Below the pieces are notes generated by a model, which was not told the DNA's origin, made no database searches, and saw only the letters and a list, made by a program, of their open reading frames with translations. From Jejuia algarum (lineage in GTDB: Bacteria > Bacteroidota > Bacteroidia > Flavobacteriales > Flavobacteriaceae), in assembly GCA_947495775.1 (NCBI GenBank), contig CANMAQ010000004.1, positions 62,001 through 126,000 of the forward strand: a stretch of DNA of 64,000 nucleotides, in the 5' to 3' direction. The number at the start of each line of letters is the position of its first letter. The first letter of the stretch is position 1. A program made the translations under genes and the position numbers. This document shows, one piece after another, positions 35,448-42,903 of the stretch.

Positions 35448-36635
35448 ATGAAACGTGTTATTGTAGGGTTATCAGGAGGTGTAGATTCGAGTGTAGCTGC
35501 TTATTTATTAAAGGAACAAGGCTACGAAGTTATTGGACTGTTTATGAAGAACTGGCATGATGATTCCGTGACCATTTCTAATGAATGTCCTTGGTTAGAT
35601 GACAGTAATGATGCCATGCTGGTTGCCGATAAATTAGGGATTCCATTTCAAACGGTAGATTTAAGTGTGCAATACAAAGAACGTATTGTGGATTATATGT
35701 TTAAGGAATACGAAAGTGGTAGAACCCCTAATCCAGATGTACTGTGCAATCGAGAAATTAAGTTCGATGTCTTTATGGATATCGCTTTAAATTTAGGTGC
35801 AGATTATGTCGCTACAGGACACTATTGCAGAAAAGGTGAAGTGAAAGCAGGGCGTGATACCATTTACCGTTTGCTTTCTGGTGTAGATACCAATAAGGAT
35901 CAATCTTATTTTCTATGTCAATTGTCGCAACAACAACTGGCAAAAGCCTTATTCCCTATAGGAGAACTTACAAAACCAGAAGTGCGTGAAATTGCAGCAA
36001 CGTTGGATTTGGTAACGGCAGAAAAGAAAGATTCCCAAGGTCTATGTTTTATAGGTAAAGTGAAGTTGCCCGATTTCTTGCAGCAACAGTTAAAACCTAA
36101 AGAAGGTCATATTGTAGAGGTGCCTGCAACACATGAAGACTATGTGACAGAAGTACCCGAATTCCATTCTAAGTTGGAACAGCTTCAGTTTTTGTCTAAA
36201 AAAGTAATTTATACTGAAGCTCATGGAAAAATTGTGGGGAGACACCAAGGGGCTCATTATTTTACAAAAGGCCAACGAAAAGGTTTAGGAGTTGGGGGAA
36301 CCCCAGAACCGTTATTTGTTATAGATACAAATGTAAAAGACAATATTATTTATACAGGACAAGGTAAAAATCACCCAGGCCTGTATAGAAAAGCATTATT
36401 TGTGGCTAATGATGACGTGCATTGGATTCGAGAAGATTTAATTTTAGCACCCGATGCTACAATGGCGGTTAGTGCCAGAATTCGTTACAGGCAGCCCTTA
36501 GAAAATGCAACCTTACATCAAGTCGCTCATGGGCTTTATGTAACGTTTGAAAACGCGCAGTCTGCCATCGCAGAAGGGCAATTTGTTGCTTGGTATCTAG
36601 GAGATGAACTGTTAGGTTCTGGAGTGATTTCATAG
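35448..36635 (+). CDS. mnmA: tRNA-specific 2-thiouridylase MnmA
   Basis: This 395-residue protein has the PP-loop 'VGLSGGVDSSVAAYLL' (6-21), 'FMKNWHDD' and the two catalytic cysteines C100 (in 'NPDVLCNREIKF') and C200 (in 'KDSQGLCFIGK'). The C-terminal beta domain ends 'GEL-type' as 'GDELLGSGVIS'. MnmA thiolates U34 of tRNA Lys, Glu and Gln, accepting sulfur from a relay. A 25-residue stretch near residue 230 is longer than in E. coli; this is usual in Bacteroidota. Confidence 0.96.
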   Translation: MKRVIVGLSGGVDSSVAAYLLKEQGYEVIGLFMKNWHDDSVTISNECPWLDDSNDAMLVADKLGIPFQTVDLSVQYKERIVDYMFKEYESGRTPNPDVLCNREIKFDVFMDIALNLGADYVATGHYCRKGEVKAGRDTIYRLLSGVDTNKDQSYFLCQLSQQQLAKALFPIGELTKPEVREIAATLDLVTAEKKDSQGLCFIGKVKLPDFLQQQLKPKEGHIVEVPATHEDYVTEVPEFHSKLEQLQFLSKKVIYTEAHGKIVGRHQGAHYFTKGQRKGLGVGGTPEPLFVIDTNVKDNIIYTGQGKNHPGLYRKALFVANDDVHWIREDLILAPDATMAVSARIRYRQPLENATLHQVAHGLYVTFENAQSAIAEGQFVAWYLGDELLGSGVIS

Positions 36636-36926
36636 GGGTTTAAATTTAGAAGGTCTCATGGCGTTTTACGGTTTGATTTTACACGAGAACGTGTTAAGTT
36701 TCACTATAAATCAAACCCTATACTTAAAATCTAGACTATACGATAAATATTCGTTACGCCTAGATGTAATGAATGATGCCGGTCATGTAGATGGCATATT
36801 GGTTTTACATTTGAAGTAGGGAATGCTACATAGGTAGTATATGTTGGAGTTGTATATTAAAAGGCAATGCAGGTCTCCTATTTTTTAGAATTCTAAAATA
36901 CGTTTAAATCAAATTATTTTTAAGAG
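36636..36926. other. Gap after mnmA, possible decayed coding sequence
   Basis: This 291-bp stretch contains a 53-codon frame (36658-36819, starting MAFYGLILHENV) and, in another frame, stop-broken text such as FDFTRERVKFHYKSNP and IGFTFEVGNA, which looks like the end of a beta-barrel or secreted protein. Neither frame matches a family I know. No terminator after mnmA was seen. Most likely a worn-out gene remnant. Confidence 0.25.
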
Positions 36927-37868
36927 ATGTCTCATCGTATCACATCATTGTTTAAGATTAAATATCCAATAATTCAAGCTGGTATGGTTTGGAATAGCGG
37001 CTGGCGTTTAGCATCAGCATCTAGTAATGCTGGGATTTTGGGACTTATAGGCGCGGGGTCTATGTATCCTGAGGTACTGCGCGTGCATATTCAAAAATGT
37101 AAAAAGGCAACATCTAAGCCCTTTGGTGTTAATGTGCCGTTATTATATCCTGATATTGAGGCGTTAATGGCTGTTATAGTAGAAGAAGGGGTGTCTATCG
37201 TATTTACCTCTGCAGGTAATCCTAAAACATGGACGCATTGGTTACAAGCGCGGGGCATAACTGTTGTACATGTGGTGAGCAGTTTGAAATTTGCTTTAAA
37301 AGCACAAGACGCAGGTGTGGATGCCGTTGTTGCCGAAGGTTTTGAAGCTGGAGGACATAATGGACGAGACGAAACGACAACATTAACACTAATACCTGCT
37401 GTAAAAGCTCGGGTGACATTACCAGTAATAGCTGCAGGCGGGATTGCTTCTGGCAGAAGCATGTTGGCCTGTATGGCACTTGGCGCAGACGGTGTACAAA
37501 TAGGAAGTCGATTTGTTGCAAGTACAGAAAGTTCGGCACACCAGGCATTTAAAAATGCAGTAATAGATGCTAAAGAGGGCGATACCAAACTTACATTAAA
37601 AGAATTAACTCCCGTTCGATTATTAAAGAATAAATTTTACAATACGGTCGAAGCACTTTACAAAAAACAATCTACTGTAGAAGAATTAAGTGCTCTTTTG
37701 GGAAAGGGACGTGCTAAATTGGGAATGTTTGAAGGTGATTTGGACCATGGAGAGTTAGAGATAGGACAGGTATCTAGCACTATTAATGAAATACAGCCTG
37801 TACAACAGATTGTAACAACGATTATTAAAGAATACAACGAAGCCAGTACACATTTATACAAGCTTTAG
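36927..37868 (+). CDS. Nitronate monooxygenase-like FMN oxidoreductase
   Basis: The 313-residue TIM barrel begins 'YPIIQAGMVWNSGWRLASASSNAG', typical of the NMO/2-nitropropane dioxygenase family. It has 'GVNVPLLYP', 'VVAEGFEAGGHNGRDE' with the catalytic-type His, and 'PVIAAGGIASGRSMLACMALGADGVQIGSRF' for FMN phosphate binding. Relatives oxidise alkyl nitronates or act as FabK-like enoyl-ACP reductases; the gene is not with fatty-acid genes, so the substrate is open. Monocistronic, followed by a palindromic terminator. Confidence 0.9.
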   Translation: MSHRITSLFKIKYPIIQAGMVWNSGWRLASASSNAGILGLIGAGSMYPEVLRVHIQKCKKATSKPFGVNVPLLYPDIEALMAVIVEEGVSIVFTSAGNPKTWTHWLQARGITVVHVVSSLKFALKAQDAGVDAVVAEGFEAGGHNGRDETTTLTLIPAVKARVTLPVIAAGGIASGRSMLACMALGADGVQIGSRFVASTESSAHQAFKNAVIDAKEGDTKLTLKELTPVRLLKNKFYNTVEALYKKQSTVEELSALLGKGRAKLGMFEGDLDHGELEIGQVSSTINEIQPVQQIVTTIIKEYNEASTHLYKL

Positions 37869-37922
37869 AAGATGTACGTGGTCGAATTCACAATTTTTGA
37901 AAGAGAAAATGGTACCACTAAA

Positions 37923-37950
37923 AAAAGGGAAAACTTAAGTTTTCCCTTTT
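37923..37950. terminator. Perfect palindrome, probable bidirectional terminator
   Basis: AAAAGGGAAAACTT is followed directly by its exact complement AAGTTTTCCCTTTT, a 28-bp palindrome. The T-rich arm ends on the plus side after the nitronate monooxygenase-like gene. Confidence 0.7.
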
Positions 37951-38284
37951 AAGAATAGAAACAAGTGCCTTGATTTTCAATCCCTTAATAAATAAAAGCC
38001 TAAACGTTTCTTTCTAGGTATCATATGTTCTATATGAATAATTTCAAATGTAGGAAAATGCTTTTTAAAACGAAAGAATAAGTAGTGTTATTTTGTTAAG
38101 AAGATTGCGAGGTGTGTAATACACAACAAATGATGGCTTTACTTGTTTGAGACTTCTTTTTTAAAGGATAGGTAAATTGTGTTTAGTAGGGTCGTATAAT
38201 ACTGTTTTTACAAGACAATTAATGAAATGCTTTTTATGCCCATTGTAATAGATTTTTTATCGCGTTTAAGTCGGTCTAAAGCCT
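37951..38284. other. Gap before the MATE gene with a possible minus-strand relic
   Basis: On the minus strand from 38087 to 37977 a 36-codon frame reads HYLFFRFKKHFPTFEI, then HIEHMIPRKKRLGFYLLRD and a stop. It has no start codon and a stop directly upstream. It looks like the C-terminal end of a lost gene; the family is not recognised. The remainder shows no feature. Confidence 0.25.
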
Positions 38285-38292
38285 TAATTTCG
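38285..38292 (+). promoter_or_regulatory. Near-consensus -7 box at the MATE start
   Basis: TAATTTCG differs by one base from TAnnTTTG and ends 4 bp before the GTG start, suggesting a very short or absent leader. Confidence 0.35.
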
Positions 38293-38296
38293 CACG

Positions 38297-39682
38297 GTGC
38301 GATTACAAGATTATACAAGAGAATTTAAATACAATTGGCAACTAGCATCTCCAGTAATGTTGGGGCTTTTGGGGCATACCTTAGTAGGTTTGGTAGATAA
38401 TATCATGGTGGGGCAATTAGGTACTGCTGAACTTGCAGCGGTTTCATTAGGCAATAGTTTCGTATTTATAGCCATGTCTTTAGGTATTGGTTTTTCTACG
38501 GCGATAACGCCCCTAATCGCAGAGGCAGATGCCGCCGAAGAGTTTGAGAAAGGAAAATCTTTTTTTAAACACGGGCTTCTACTATGTACTATTTTAGGGA
38601 TAGCCTTATTTGCAATGGTTGTATTGGCAAAACCATTGCTATATGCAATGCACCAACCAGAAGCTGTTGTTGCTTTGGCCCTACCGTATTTAAATTTAGC
38701 AGCGTTTTCTTTAATTCCTTTAGTTATATTTCAAGGGTTTAAGCAATTTAGTGATGGCTTGGCATTAACTAAGTTTCCTATGTATGCAACACTAGTGGCT
38801 AATGGTATAAATGTAGCTTTGAATTACCTTTTGATTTTTGGCGCATTTGGATTCCCGAAATTAGGTATTGTTGGCGCAGCATACGGAACCATCGTATCTC
38901 GTATTGTAATGGTAGGCTGTCTTTGTTTTTTACTAGCACGCCATGAAAAGTCAAAAGTCTATATGGCGCAATTTAGAACGTTTTGTTTGCAACGTTTAGC
39001 GATTAAACGACTGCTTAGTTTGGGCTTACCAAGTGCTATGCAGATGTTTTTTGAAGTTGCTATTTTTACAGCGGCAGTTTGGTTGAGTGGACTATTGGGT
39101 AAAAACCCTCAAGCGGCAAATCAAATTGCATTAAATTTAGGTTCAATGACCTTTATGATAGCTATGGGCTTGGGTGTTACTGCGATGATTCGCGTGGGGA
39201 ACCAGATTGGTTTAAAGCGCTATGCAGAATTACGACGTATTGCGTTCTCTATTTTTTTATTAGGCCTCATATTGGCAGTAGGTTTTGCAATTCTATTTTT
39301 AGTCCTACACCAACAGCTTCCCAAAATTTATTTGGATTACAGCGATGTTACCAATGGTGAAGACAATCAAGAGGTGCTGGTAATTGCCTCTAAGCTGCTA
39401 TTAGTTGCCGCAATTTTTCAAATAAGCGATAGCATTCAAGTTGTTGTATTGGGGGCGCTAAGAGGGCTACAAGATGTTAAAATACCAATGGTATTGGTAT
39501 TTATAGCATATTGGATTATTGGTTTCCCTATGTCTTGGTACTTAGGTAAAGCCACTATGTATGGTAGTGTGGGGATATGGATTGGTTTGTTGGCAGGCTT
39601 GACAGCTGCCGCTGTTTTATTGTATCTTCGCTTTAATTATTTGACCAAAAAATTGCTAATTACTGGACCTAAAACGGATTAA
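38297..39682 (+). CDS. MATE family efflux transporter
   Basis: This 461-residue protein has 12 predicted membrane spans in two six-helix halves. It shows 'MLGLLGHTLVGLVDNIMVGQLGTAELAAVSLGNS' features near the start and 'GLPSAMQMFFEVAIF' at the start of the second half. MATE pumps export cationic drugs or metabolites using Na+ or H+. The start is GTG (RLQDYTREFKYN), which agrees with the usual N-terminus of flavobacterial homologues. The next gene begins 4 bp after the stop and the following ones are also close, so it may head a four-gene unit. Confidence 0.93.
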   Translation: MRLQDYTREFKYNWQLASPVMLGLLGHTLVGLVDNIMVGQLGTAELAAVSLGNSFVFIAMSLGIGFSTAITPLIAEADAAEEFEKGKSFFKHGLLLCTILGIALFAMVVLAKPLLYAMHQPEAVVALALPYLNLAAFSLIPLVIFQGFKQFSDGLALTKFPMYATLVANGINVALNYLLIFGAFGFPKLGIVGAAYGTIVSRIVMVGCLCFLLARHEKSKVYMAQFRTFCLQRLAIKRLLSLGLPSAMQMFFEVAIFTAAVWLSGLLGKNPQAANQIALNLGSMTFMIAMGLGVTAMIRVGNQIGLKRYAELRRIAFSIFLLGLILAVGFAILFLVLHQQLPKIYLDYSDVTNGEDNQEVLVIASKLLLVAAIFQISDSIQVVVLGALRGLQDVKIPMVLVFIAYWIIGFPMSWYLGKATMYGSVGIWIGLLAGLTAAAVLLYLRFNYLTKKLLITGPKTD

Positions 39683-39686
39683 TACT

Positions 39687-40130
39687 GTGGATTTTTTTAA
39701 AACGATAGACAAAATACGTGCTGCTTTTGGAAATATAAGTGCTATGGAACGTACTCATGTAGATACATTTACTGAAAATTTAATCGCTAATATTAAAGGC
39801 GAAATGATCGCAGCATCTAATTTTGGACAGTGTTTCGTGGCTTTTCAGAATTTGGCAGATTATGAATTTCTTAATGTTGAAATTTTAAGTGGCACTAATA
39901 TCAAAACCTATAATGGATGCCTTTTATGTTTTAGTTGTAATGGCAAAGACATAGACATAGCTTCAGATACACAGGAAATCACTTCAGATTACTCTAATGT
40001 TTCTAACAGGTGGCTTACTAAAATAAGTTTCATAGTAACACCAGACGAAAAACAGATGATACTTCAAAAGAATTTTGAAACGCTTCATCTTCAATATAAA
40101 TCGAAAGCCTTACCTCTAAAAACAAAATAA
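39687..40130 (+). CDS. Conserved hypothetical cytosolic protein
   Basis: This 147-residue soluble protein starts with GTG 4 bp after the MATE stop. No signal or membrane segment is seen. It has a mixed alpha/beta pattern with 'FVAFQNLADYEFLNVEIL', two Cys in 'GCLLCFSCNG' and an 'EKQMILQKNFETLHLQY' helix near the end. I do not recognise the family. Position suggests co-transcription with the transporter and the small acidic gene downstream. Confidence 0.65.
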   Translation: MDFFKTIDKIRAAFGNISAMERTHVDTFTENLIANIKGEMIAASNFGQCFVAFQNLADYEFLNVEILSGTNIKTYNGCLLCFSCNGKDIDIASDTQEITSDYSNVSNRWLTKISFIVTPDEKQMILQKNFETLHLQYKSKALPLKTK

Positions 40131-40142
40131 TTATAAAAGTAT

Positions 40143-40370
40143 ATGACACTTCCAAAATTTATCTTAGGTGATAATACAGATTACCCTAATGCTATATTTG
40201 TAATCCATACAGAATTTCCAAGATTCATTATTAATTTAGAAAATGATGAAGTAGAGTGGTTTGAGGATTTCGATGCAGAGGATGAGAAAGAATTGAATGT
40301 AGAAACAGAAAATGCCATTACACAGGCGACTGCTTTTTACGACCGTGAAATAGAAAAATACGAAGATTAA
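40143..40370 (+). CDS. Small acidic protein, function unknown
   Basis: A 75-residue, strongly acidic protein: 'PRFIINLENDEVEWFEDFDAEDE' runs through the middle and 'ATAFYDREIEKYED' ends it. It starts 12 bp after the previous gene and ends 11 bp before the PAP2 gene, so it sits in an operon. No family is recognised, but the length and lack of any competing frame support a real gene. Confidence 0.7.
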   Translation: MTLPKFILGDNTDYPNAIFVIHTEFPRFIINLENDEVEWFEDFDAEDEKELNVETENAITQATAFYDREIEKYED

Positions 40371-40381
40371 TTTTTTTTGTT

Positions 40382-40951
40382 ATGATAGATCAAATATTAC
40401 AATGGGATGAAACCGTATTTCTTTTTTTTAATTCCTTAGGAACAGCGCAATGGGATGGTTTATGGTTGATTATTACCCATAAATTAAGTTTTATTCCTTT
40501 GTATGCACTTCTATTAGTTTTGATATACAAGAAATTTGGACTTAAATCACTAGTGGTGTTTATGGTCGTCATTGCCTTGATGATTACTTTTACAGATCAA
40601 ATTACAAATGTGTTTAAGAGAGGCTTTCAAAGACCACGACCTTGTGGTGTCGCAGAATTAGCCGATCAAATGCGATTTATAGCAGTGCGCTGTGGTAAAT
40701 ATGGGTTTTTCTCAGGGCATTCTTCAAATTCTATGGCTGCTGCAATTTTTGCAGGGTTGTTGTTGAAACCGTATTATAAATATTTAATTTTTGTACTTAT
40801 ATTGTGGAGTATTACCGTAGCTTACAGTCGTATTTATGTAGGAGTACATTACCCTTTAGATATTTTATGCGGGATGACATTTGGCGCCATTTCAGGAGTT
40901 TTGTTCTATAAGCTAGGACTATTTTGTAAAGCCCGTTTTGTAAAGGTGTAA
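40382..40951 (+). CDS. PAP2-family membrane phosphatase
   Basis: This 189-residue protein has about five membrane helices and the three PAP2 motifs: KRGFQRPRP (79-87), SGH (111-113) in 'GFFSGHSSNSM', and SRIYVGVHYPLD (149-160) with catalytic His156 and Asp160. Family members dephosphorylate phosphatidate, undecaprenyl diphosphate or lipid A at the periplasmic side. The exact lipid is unknown. Its last 33 bases overlap the convergent meaB gene. Confidence 0.92.
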   Translation: MIDQILQWDETVFLFFNSLGTAQWDGLWLIITHKLSFIPLYALLLVLIYKKFGLKSLVVFMVVIALMITFTDQITNVFKRGFQRPRPCGVAELADQMRFIAVRCGKYGFFSGHSSNSMAAAIFAGLLLKPYYKYLIFVLILWSITVAYSRIYVGVHYPLDILCGMTFGAISGVLFYKLGLFCKARFVKV

Positions 40952-42007
40952 CAAATGAGATACTGCTGTAGAAGGGGAGATTATATTCTGTTCTACGTTT
41001 TGTAATTGTGCTTCTAAAGCCGCTTTAATTTCAGGGTGACTGAAAAAACTAGAACGCAGTTCACCATTAATAGCTTCAAGTACGGCACTTTTTTTTTGAG
41101 CGTTACGTTTGGCTTCAAAGTGTTTATTCTCTTTGGTCAGTGATAGGTATGTTGTAATGAGTTGCCATGTTTCTTTAATGCCTTTATGTTCTAAACCACT
41201 GGCTAAAGTTACTTTTGGAGACCAACCGTAATTATTTTGAGGGTACCATTGTAACGCGCGCTCAAATTCTACTTTAGCTAAATGTGCATGTTTTAAGGTG
41301 TCGCCATCTGCTTTATTGATTATAATAGCATCTGCCATTTCAATGATACCTCGTTTAATGCCTTGCAGCGCATCACCAGCGCCAGCTAGTTTTAAAAGTA
41401 GAAAGACGTCGGTCATGCTATGAACGGCGGTTTCATTTTGACCAACACCAACTGTTTCTATAATAATAACATCGAATCCAGCGGCTTCACATAGTGTGAT
41501 GGTATCTCTTGTTTTATGTGCAACACCTCCTAGTGCTTGTCCAGAGGCAGAAGGTCTAATAAACGCATTGGCGTTACGTGCCAAATGGGGCATACGTGTT
41601 TTGTCTCCTAAAATACTGCCCTTAGAAATTGTACTGGAAGGATCTACTGTTAACACAGCAACACGTTTACCTAAGGAAATTAAGTAGGTGCCTAAAGCAT
41701 CAATAAAGGTGCTTTTGCCTACACCAGGAACTCCTGTAATTCCAATACGGATTGCTGCATTGGCATAAGGCAAACACTGTTTTAAAATATGATCGGCTTC
41801 TTTTTGGTGTGTTTTATTTGTGCTTTCAATACATGTTATAGCACGACTTAACAGACTAATGTTTCTGTTTCGTAGGCCTTGTACTAATTTTTTTGCATCT
41901 GGAAATGTTCGACCTTTACATTTAGAACTGTTAAATCCTACTGTATTAGTGAGCGGCATATGTGACCGCTCTTTTGTTGTTTTTAGAGTTTTTTTATCCT
42001 TTGCCAA
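40919..42007 (-). CDS. meaB: Methylmalonyl-CoA mutase-associated GTPase MeaB
   Basis: This 362-residue G3E-type GTPase has the P-loop TGVPGVGKST (91-100), 'VLTVDPSSTISKGSILGDKTRM', 'IIETVGVGQNE' (switch II) and 'INKADGD' (base recognition). MeaB protects and gates cofactor loading of B12-dependent methylmalonyl-CoA mutase. The mutase is not in the window, but the cobalamin adenosyltransferase that supplies its cofactor is about 5 kb away. An internal ATG at residue 17 could be the true start. The 3' end overlaps the PAP2 gene by 33 bp. Confidence 0.94.
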   Translation of the reverse strand: MAKDKKTLKTTKERSHMPLTNTVGFNSSKCKGRTFPDAKKLVQGLRNRNISLLSRAITCIESTNKTHQKEADHILKQCLPYANAAIRIGITGVPGVGKSTFIDALGTYLISLGKRVAVLTVDPSSTISKGSILGDKTRMPHLARNANAFIRPSASGQALGGVAHKTRDTITLCEAAGFDVIIIETVGVGQNETAVHSMTDVFLLLKLAGAGDALQGIKRGIIEMADAIIINKADGDTLKHAHLAKVEFERALQWYPQNNYGWSPKVTLASGLEHKGIKETWQLITTYLSLTKENKHFEAKRNAQKKSAVLEAINGELRSSFFSHPEIKAALEAQLQNVEQNIISPSTAVSHLLHLYKTGFTK

Positions 42008-42033
42008 CGCTTAAAACACTTGTGGTTTGTATT

Positions 42034-42041
42034 CAAAGATA
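42034..42041 (-). promoter_or_regulatory. -7 promoter box of meaB
   Basis: Minus-strand TATCTTTG matches TAnnTTTG, 26 bp before the meaB start. Confidence 0.5.
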
Positions 42042-42071
42042 CGTGTTTAGAGTTTTATACAGGAAGTTCCT

Positions 42072-42626
42072 TTAACGTAAAGGGATTTTTATGCGAACGT
42101 TGTCCCAAGCCATGGTCATGAAAAGTTGATCGGTAGAGTTATCAAAAGCAATAGTAAATTGTTCCACAACAGTATTTAAGTGTTCTACAGGCGCCGTATA
42201 ATTAACGACATCGAATTCTGGTTCTCTCATAGGTTTTAAGGTTTCATGATCGACGCCCCAAGCGTATTGCTTGGCATTAAAAATAATGGACCATGCGGTA
42301 TCGTTAGGAATCGTCCATAAGGTGTATTTACCAGGTTTTAAAACGGTGCTATCTATATTAAGTGCTTTATTGGTTTGAAATGTGGTAGCTTCATTAGCAC
42401 CTGTACGCCATACTTTGTCGTAAGGAACGAGTGCTCCAAACACTTGGCGATTGCGTTTGGAAGGTCTGTTGTAAAACACATTAAGTTTTAAATCGTCTAC
42501 TTTAAAGGCTACGTTTTTTTTTGGACTTTTTCGTTTTTGCAAGCCATCGTTTAAATAGGAATAAGCACTTACGCCAACAGCAGCTATAATTAAAAGTATG
42601 ATAAAACGCTTTAAAAAGGTATTCAT
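42072..42626 (-). CDS. DUF2911 protein
   Basis: This 184-residue protein has an N-terminal membrane anchor or signal (about 7-25, 'RFIILLIIAAVGVSAYSYL') and then the DUF2911 landmarks: 'VFYNRPSKRNRQVFG', 'VPYDKVWRTGANEATTFQT' and 'PGKYTLWTIPNDTAWSIIFN'. The family is common in Bacteroidota and is of unknown function; it is probably periplasmic. A near-consensus promoter lies upstream (minus strand TTG at 42678-42676, then 20 bp, then TATCTTTA). Confidence 0.9.
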   Translation of the reverse strand: MNTFLKRFIILLIIAAVGVSAYSYLNDGLQKRKSPKKNVAFKVDDLKLNVFYNRPSKRNRQVFGALVPYDKVWRTGANEATTFQTNKALNIDSTVLKPGKYTLWTIPNDTAWSIIFNAKQYAWGVDHETLKPMREPEFDVVNYTAPVEHLNTVVEQFTIAFDNSTDQLFMTMAWDNVRIKIPLR

Positions 42627-42844
42627 GTAAGAGAAGATTTAACAGTATAAAGATACTTTATAACCGAGTAGTACTCAAATTGAAACGGTTGTTTATTATA
42701 TTTTGTTATGGCTTTTAATAAAAAAAAAATTTTTCAATAAAAAATCAGTGAACTAAAAACAATTAAAGGCTTAAATTTAATTTTTGATAATGATGAGGTC
42801 AGAGTCATTTTTTTGTCATCATAGAAATACTTAGCCTAAAATCA

Positions 42845-42880
42845 AAAAAAAAGCTCTAACAAAGTGTTAGAGCTTTTTTA
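42845..42880 (-). terminator. Terminator of secA
   Basis: AGCTCTAACA and TGTTAGAGCT, extended by A/T pairs to 15 bp, surround a 3-base loop (AAG). On the minus strand it is followed by a T-run; it lies 23 bp after the secA stop. Confidence 0.9.
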
Positions 42881-42903
42881 AAATATAAAAGTTATATTTT
42901 TTA

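Noticed and set aside
37091..37588. 165-codon frame antisense to the nitronate monooxygenase-like gene
   Set aside because: The plus-strand gene carries full FMN-barrel motifs; the antisense text is low-complexity Ala/Thr/Ser.
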